Assembly (NCBI GenBank): GCA_016866355.1 | Contig: VGMN01000008.1 | Coordinates: 1-64,000 of the forward strand | DNA length: 64,000 nt | Direction of reading: 5' to 3' | Source of the DNA: Bacteroidota bacterium | GTDB taxonomy: Bacteria; Bacteroidota; Bacteroidia; Chitinophagales; Chitinophagaceae | Shown: positions 61,598 to 64,000 of the stretch, in pieces | Layout: every line of letters starts with the position of its first letter | Position numbering within the stretch: position 1 is the stretch's first letter | Translations under genes and position numbers: made by a program | The notes under the pieces: generated by a model | What the model was told of the DNA's origin: nothing | The model's input: the letters and a program-made list of their open reading frames with translations, nothing else | The model's database searches: none

Positions 61598-64000
61598 TCA
61601 ACCACACCCACCCTGGTTGCCACAGTTATTACACTTGTAGCAAGCACCGCTACGCATCATGATGTTACCACATACATTACAAGCCGGCGCATCGCTTTGC
61701 ATATTCTTAGCCACGGCGTTCATAGCATCAAATGCAGATTCTACTTTTTCAACCTTTGCAGCCTTAGGCGCTGTTGATTTAGCAGCCGGAGTGGCACCTG
61801 GCGTAATTCGTACGCTGGAAAGCTCAGGCTCCTTTGCATATTCTAAAGGATTGGAGGGAACTTCATCCCAATCATCCGCACCTGTGTTAAGCACTTCTGG
61901 CTTGTCTAATACATGCACCAGATCCGTACGTCCGAGATACTCATAACCAAGCACACGGAAAATAAAGTCAACGATAGAAGTTGTGGTTTTGATATTCGGG
62001 TGCTCAACAAATCCAGACGGATCAAAGCGAGTGAATGCAAACTTGTCTACGAACTCTTCGAGCGGTACCCCATATTGTAGTCCAATCGAAACGGCAATCG
62101 CAAAACAGTTCATCATACTACGCATGGTAGCACCTTCTTTGGCCATGTCCACGAAAATTTCACCCAAGGTTCCATCGGCGTATTCTCCGGTACGGAGGAA
62201 TACCGCTTGGCCACTGATCTTAGCTTTTTGCGTAAATCCACGACGCTTAGCAGGAAGTGTACGACGCTCAACAATCTTTGCCAAACGACGCTTCAACTTG
62301 GTATCGGGTGAAGACTGTACACGTTTTTGTACTTCATCAAGCAACTCTTCAACAGTCAGTTGACCTAGATCAACAATATTTGTTCCCGCAAGATCAGCGG
62401 CAGGTGCTGCTGTTTCAGCAGTAGCTCCAGCGTCTGTTTTCTTTTTCTTATCGCTCTTGTTGCTGAGTGGCTGAGAAAGTTTAGAACCATCACGATAAAG
62501 TGCGTTCGCCTTTAAACCCAATTTCCAGCTGAGGTAATACGCATCGGCAATATCTTCAACCGCTGCTTCATTTGGTAGGTTGATGGTTTTAGAGATAGCA
62601 CCACTGATGAAAGGCTGTGTAGCACCCATCATACGGATGTGACCGTGTGCATGAATATAACGCTGTCCTTTTTGACCACATTTATTGGCGCAATCAAACA
62701 CAGGCAGGTGTTCTTCCTTAAGACCAGGAGCACCTTCGAGCATCATAGTACCGCACACGTAGTCGTTTGCAGCTTCAATTTGTTCGTCACTAAATCCTAA
62801 TGCTTCGAGTAGACTCCATTCAAAATCATTGTACTGCTCAGGAGTAAATCCAAGACGCTGCAAGCACTCCTCGCCAAGCGTGTATTTGTTGAATACAAAT
62901 GCAATTTCAAATGCAGTCAGCGCTGCCGCATCCAAACGCTTGATCTCATCGGCAATAAATCCTTTCTCACTTAGAGATTGGTGATTGATAAATGGAGCAC
63001 CAGCAAAAGAAGCCGCACCAACGGCGTATTTGATAATACTATCTGTTTCTTTCTCCGTGTAACCGAGATTCTTCAAGGCAGTAGGAACAGACTGGTTGAT
63101 GATTTTAAAGTAGCCACCACCTGATAATTTTTTAAACTTCACCAAGGCAAAGTCAGGTTCAACTCCTGTAGTATCGCAATCCATTACCAATCCGATGGTA
63201 CCGGTTGGAGCAATTACAGTTGCCTGCGCATTGCGGTAACCATACTTCTCTCCATATTCTACTGCCTCATCCCATGCTTTGCAAGCCGCTTTCAATAAAT
63301 AATCAGGGCAATATTTTGCTTTCAATCCTTGTGGCTTCAAACTTAATCCTTCGTAATCGTCAGCATCGTAAGCGGCCAAGCGGTGATTGCGCATTACACG
63401 CATCATTTGCTTTTTATTTTCCTCATAGCGAGGGAAAGCACCCAAGATTTTGGCCATCTCTGCAGAAGTGCGGTATGAAATACCCGTCATGATAGCCGTC
63501 AATGCACCGGCAATAGCGCGGGCTTCTTCACTGTCATAAGGAATACCGCTAACCATTAGCATGGTTCCAAGGTTGGCATACCCTAATCCCAATGTGCGAT
63601 ATTCATAACTGAGTTGTGCTACTTCCTTAGAAGGGAATTGCGCCATCAACACAGAAACTTCCAATACCACTGTCCACAAGCGAACATTGTATTCATAACC
63701 CTCTACGTCAAATGTATTAGTAGTGGAATCATAGAATTTCATCAGATTAGCAGAAGCCAAGTTACAAGCCGTATTGTCCAGGAACATATATTCTGAACAA
63801 GGGTTTGAGGCACGGATAGGACCTCCTTCAGGACAAGTATGCCACTCATTGATGGTGGTATTGTACTGGGTACCAGGGTCGGCACAACGCCATGCCGCAT
63901 AGGCAATCTGATTCCACAACTCACGAGCTGGTACTTTCTTCATCACACGACCATCTTGTCGTGCTGTTAATTCCCAATCCTCGTCTTTTGCTAGTTTTTC
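61598..64000 (-). CDS. nrdJ: Vitamin B12-dependent ribonucleotide reductase (class II), 5' end beyond window
   Basis: 800 C-terminal residues are visible. The frame stays open to the window edge (EKLAKDEDWELTARQDGRV precedes the first visible GTG), so the true start lies outside. Reduces ribonucleotides to deoxyribonucleotides with adenosylcobalamin, independent of oxygen. NPCSEYMFLDNTACNLAS contains the active-site Cys and Glu. The thiyl loop region and VIAPTGTIG are present. The C-terminus has a Zn-ribbon (CNVCGNIMMRSGACYKCNNCG). A pduO gene for its cofactor lies in the window. No small nrdB subunit is adjacent, as expected for class II. Confidence 0.92.
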   Translation of the reverse strand, partial: EKLAKDEDWELTARQDGRVMKKVPARELWNQIAYAAWRCADPGTQYNTTINEWHTCPEGGPIRASNPCSEYMFLDNTACNLASANLMKFYDSTTNTFDVEGYEYNVRLWTVVLEVSVLMAQFPSKEVAQLSYEYRTLGLGYANLGTMLMVSGIPYDSEEARAIAGALTAIMTGISYRTSAEMAKILGAFPRYEENKKQMMRVMRNHRLAAYDADDYEGLSLKPQGLKAKYCPDYLLKAACKAWDEAVEYGEKYGYRNAQATVIAPTGTIGLVMDCDTTGVEPDFALVKFKKLSGGGYFKIINQSVPTALKNLGYTEKETDSIIKYAVGAASFAGAPFINHQSLSEKGFIADEIKRLDAAALTAFEIAFVFNKYTLGEECLQRLGFTPEQYNDFEWSLLEALGFSDEQIEAANDYVCGTMMLEGAPGLKEEHLPVFDCANKCGQKGQRYIHAHGHIRMMGATQPFISGAISKTINLPNEAAVEDIADAYYLSWKLGLKANALYRDGSKLSQPLSNKSDKKKKTDAGATAETAAPAADLAGTNIVDLGQLTVEELLDEVQKRVQSSPDTKLKRRLAKIVERRTLPAKRRGFTQKAKISGQAVFLRTGEYADGTLGEIFVDMAKEGATMRSMMNCFAIAVSIGLQYGVPLEEFVDKFAFTRFDPSGFVEHPNIKTTTSIVDFIFRVLGYEYLGRTDLVHVLDKPEVLNTGADDWDEVPSNPLEYAKEPELSSVRITPGATPAAKSTAPKAAKVEKVESAFDAMNAVAKNMQSDAPACNVCGNIMMRSGACYKCNNCGNQGGCG

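Noticed and set aside
61659-62363. Plus-strand frames within nrdJ
   Set aside because: Antisense shadows of the conserved reductase C-terminus; compositionally driven.

Overview
The window reads as chromosomal DNA of a Bacteroidota bacterium, most likely of the Chitinophagaceae (a Sediminibacterium-like lineage is a guess from gene content). The evidence is: TAnnTTTG-type -7 promoter boxes before many genes, no clear Shine-Dalgarno sequences, type IX secretion cargo with type A and type B C-terminal signals, a PorP/SprF protein, a mitochondrial-type citrate synthase, a B12-dependent ribonucleotide reductase and a SusD-less TonB receptor locus. No insertion sequence, prophage, CRISPR array or integrase was seen. 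Almost everything is core housekeeping, densely packed.

Layout. 0-2.7 kb: polyprenyl synthetase and recJ. 2.7-13.4 kb: the main accessory locus, a four-gene minus-strand operon (TonB-dependent receptor, two OB-like DUF5689 lipoproteins, a giant lamin-tail-domain T9SS protein) divergent from a secreted endonuclease/exonuclease/phosphatase. Together these look like a split version of the COG2374 extracellular nuclease (LTD + OB + EEP) coupled to an outer-membrane importer, and this is my best candidate for an undescribed system. 13.4-21.5 kb: rpsF-rpsR-rplI with a structured leader, an RRM protein, guaA, a periplasmic-binding-like protein, a LexA-like regulator, surE-lpxB, and tRNA-Ala followed by a 53-residue membrane protein gene. 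21.5-33.8 kb: citrate synthase, lptG-tgt, a glycosyltransferase with rsmG, then a seven-gene minus-strand run trpS-dNK-pepP-pssA-purS-rsmI-M1 peptidase. 33.8-46.1 kb: two LolD-type ATPases, pduO, a DUF2795 gene, fabI, a KAS III, pheT-coiled coil-zapA, a thioredoxin-like protein, rny, rplS-tatA-lytic transglycosylase and an acidic protein. 46.2-56.7 kb: purA, then two paralogous SprB-repeat surface proteins flanking rsh and a porP/sprF gene. 56.8-61.2 kb: tRNA-Leu, tig, two clpP genes, clpX and an unlisted 47-codon gene. 61.2-61.6 kb: the only gene-free stretch above 300 bases, holding a 184-base imperfect hairpin element. 61.6-64 kb: the 3' part of nrdJ, cut by the window edge.

How it fits together. 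The T9SS proteins, the TonB receptor and the lipoproteins form the cell-surface share. pduO (adenosylcobalamin synthesis) and nrdJ (adenosylcobalamin-dependent dNTP synthesis) are a functional pair, with the deoxynucleoside kinase as a salvage route. tig-clpP-clpP-clpX is a protein quality-control block. Several genes have a -7 box only 5-8 bases before the start codon and are probably leaderless, and two tRNA genes sit 20-23 bases before a protein gene with no visible intervening promoter.
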